Positions 62,818-64,000 of a DNA stretch of 64,000 nucleotides are shown here, in pieces. Every line of letters starts with the position of its first letter. The stretch's first letter is position 1. The translations under genes were made by a program, and so were the position numbers. This DNA comes from Roseimaritima sediminicola (GTDB lineage Bacteria; Planctomycetota; Planctomycetia; Pirellulales; Pirellulaceae): positions 81,675 to 145,674 of the forward strand of contig NZ_WIAD01000008.1 of NCBI RefSeq assembly GCF_009618275.1. The letters run 5' to 3'. The notes under the pieces were generated by a model that saw nothing but the letters and a program-made list of their open reading frames with translations, searched no databases and was not told the DNA's origin.

Positions 62818-63912
62818 TTGTGGCATCGGCTTCCAGCCGATGCCACTAGTCGTCTTAAGTATCCCCTGTTTTGCGGAGTCTCGATCATCGACGACGCCCC
62901 GGTCCCCTACGACGCGTTTCTATTGGTCTCCTTCGGCGGTCCCGAGGGGGCTGATGAGGTGATGCCGTTTCTGGAAAATGTACTGCGGGGCAAGCGCGTG
63001 CCCCGTGAGCGGATGCTGGAGGTTGCGGAACACTACCAGCACTTCGATGGCATCAGCCCGATCAACCAGCAGAACCGCGAGCTCTTGGCGGCGATCCAAC
63101 AGCGGTTTCAGAGCGACGGGATCGATCTGCCGCTGTACTGGGGCAATCGCAATTGGCATCCACTGTTGCCCGACACGCTAGCGCAAATGGCGCGCGATGG
63201 CCGCAAACGTGCACTGGCCTTCTTCACCAGTATGTTTTCCAGCTACAGCGGATGCCGGCAGTATCGCGAGAACATCCGCGACGCCCAGGCCGCCGTCGGC
63301 CCAGCGGCTCCGCAGGTTGAAAAGCTGCGGTTTGCCTTCAACCATCCGGGCTTTATCGAACCGATGGTCCAGCACGTCCGCGAGGGCCAGCGGGCGCTGG
63401 ATGTCGACGGCGATGTGCCGGTTCTGTTCACCGCGCACAGCATCCCGATGTCGATGGCCGATTACTGCAGCTACGAGCGACAGTTGCGAGAGAGCTGCCG
63501 CTTGATCGCCGGGGAGGCGGGGCTGACGAATTGGGATTTGGTCTACCAGAGTCGCAGCGGACCGCCGCAGCAACCCTGGCTGGAACCGGACGTCTGCGAC
63601 GTGATCGCCGAGCGTGACGCGGAGCAGAAAATGGACGCGTTGCTGCTCGTTCCGGTCGGCTTTGTCAGCGACCACATGGAAGTGATCTACGACCTGGACG
63701 ACGAAGCGGCCGAGTTGTGTCAACAGCGCGGCATCCGCATGCACCGCTGCTCCACCGTGGGCACGCATCCGCAGTTCGTCGAAATGATTGCCGAACTGGT
63801 TAAGGAGCGGCTACAGCCCGGGCATCCGCGCCGGGCCTTGGGCGATCTGGGCTGCTGGCACGACGTCTGCCCAGCGGATTGTTGTCAGTACAACCCCACT
63901 CGGCCCAAGTAG
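62818..63912 (+). CDS. hemH: Ferrochelatase
   Basis: Inserts ferrous iron into protoporphyrin (or coproporphyrin) in haem synthesis. Family features: YDAFLLVSFGGPEGADEVMPF at the N-terminus (first strand), VAEHYQHFDGISPIN, YWGNRNWHPLL, FFTSMFSSYSGCRQYR, the catalytic His in LFTAHSIPMSMA, YQSRSGPPQQPWLEPDV and the catalytic Glu region GFVSDHMEVIYDLD. Two Cys near the end (DLGCWHDVCPADCCQYN) resemble cluster-binding tails of some ferrochelatases. No ATG or GTG precedes the conserved N-terminus closely; I use TTG 62818. A non-standard ATC (62884 or 62887, after GGAG) or a GTG in the repeat array are alternatives. It lies downstream of the oxidase operon that needs haem. Confidence 0.88.
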   Translation: MWHRLPADATSRLKYPLFCGVSIIDDAPVPYDAFLLVSFGGPEGADEVMPFLENVLRGKRVPRERMLEVAEHYQHFDGISPINQQNRELLAAIQQRFQSDGIDLPLYWGNRNWHPLLPDTLAQMARDGRKRALAFFTSMFSSYSGCRQYRENIRDAQAAVGPAAPQVEKLRFAFNHPGFIEPMVQHVREGQRALDVDGDVPVLFTAHSIPMSMADYCSYERQLRESCRLIAGEAGLTNWDLVYQSRSGPPQQPWLEPDVCDVIAERDAEQKMDALLLVPVGFVSDHMEVIYDLDDEAAELCQQRGIRMHRCSTVGTHPQFVEMIAELVKERLQPGHPRRALGDLGCWHDVCPADCCQYNPTRPK

Positions 63913-63914
63913 TG

Positions 63915-63988
63915 GCATAGGCTTCCAGCCTGTGAACAGTGGCATAGGCTTCCAGCCTGTGAACAGTGGCATAGGCTTCCAGCCTGTG
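63915..63988. repeat. 27-bp family repeat after hemH, three units
   Basis: Three units with the core cataggcttccagcctg at 63915, 63942 and 63969, beginning 2 bp after the hemH stop. The array may continue beyond the window edge. Confidence 0.93.
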
Positions 63989-64000
63989 AGCCAGTTTGTC

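Overview
This window looks like chromosomal DNA of a GC-rich planctomycete, most likely a relative of Rhodopirellula/Blastopirellula (Pirellulales). The reasons are: a giant secreted protein carrying an N-terminal LETLEGRQMMAGD-type segment of the LEPR-XLL kind; many interspersed short repeats with the core cataggcttccagcctg; a gene cluster for alternative complex III joined to a caa3 oxidase; and core genes that are mostly single or in short runs, with long repeat-filled gaps between them. The genus is an inference. No rRNA, tRNA, CRISPR array or phage region was recognised.

Layout. 0-6.6 kb: RbsD/FucU-like protein, pyrF, then rpmI-rplT-pheS-(VOC protein)-pheT. 7-14.4 kb: a 1627-residue secreted protein that combines a thioredoxin-like domain, a cyclophilin and tandem cadherin-like repeats; an RmlD-like reductase 3 bp downstream; and a secreted caspase-like (clan CD) candidate. 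14.4-22 kb: SH3-domain secreted protein (minus), aconitase, phosphofructokinase, luciferase-like oxidoreductase, SLOG-type protein. 22-26.4 kb, all minus: folP, two membrane proteins, nitroreductase, pyrD. 26.5-35 kb: 17-bp tandem repeat, small membrane protein, LysR regulator, gltB, gltD. 35-43.9 kb: membrane and secreted proteins, the CCA-adding enzyme, a Nudix hydrolase and an HTH-receiver protein. 44.7 kb: ROK kinase. 46-60.7 kb: actA-actB-actC-actDE-actF, a small membrane protein, sco, coxB, coxA, coxC, coxD, ending at a strong terminator. 60.8-64 kb: a secreted protein and hemH between repeat arrays.

How the genes fit together. The 46-60.7 kb cluster encodes a complete quinol-to-oxygen branch. 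ActA-F would oxidise menaquinol and pass electrons through c-type hemes to the cytochrome c domain of CoxB and on to the CoxA haem-copper site; Sco would load CuA, and HemH (2 kb downstream) makes haem. GltBD with an adjacent LysR regulator handles nitrogen assimilation. AcnA and PfkA are central carbon enzymes, and PyrF and PyrD belong to pyrimidine synthesis.

Most unusual content. (1) Three copies of a short, hairpin-rich, MITE-like element with TA at both ends and AGCACGTCG terminal inverted repeats. One copy supplies the stop codon of the nitroreductase gene. (2) An ActD-ActE fusion through a long acidic Pro/Glu/Ala linker. (3) A CoxC with an insert of roughly 185 residues. (4) A PheT lacking the tRNA-binding (EMAP/OB) insert, with a VOC gene wedged between pheS and pheT. 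(5) The thioredoxin-cyclophilin-adhesin fusion. (6) A hemH with no ordinary start codon next to its conserved N-terminus and an in-frame repeat array upstream.
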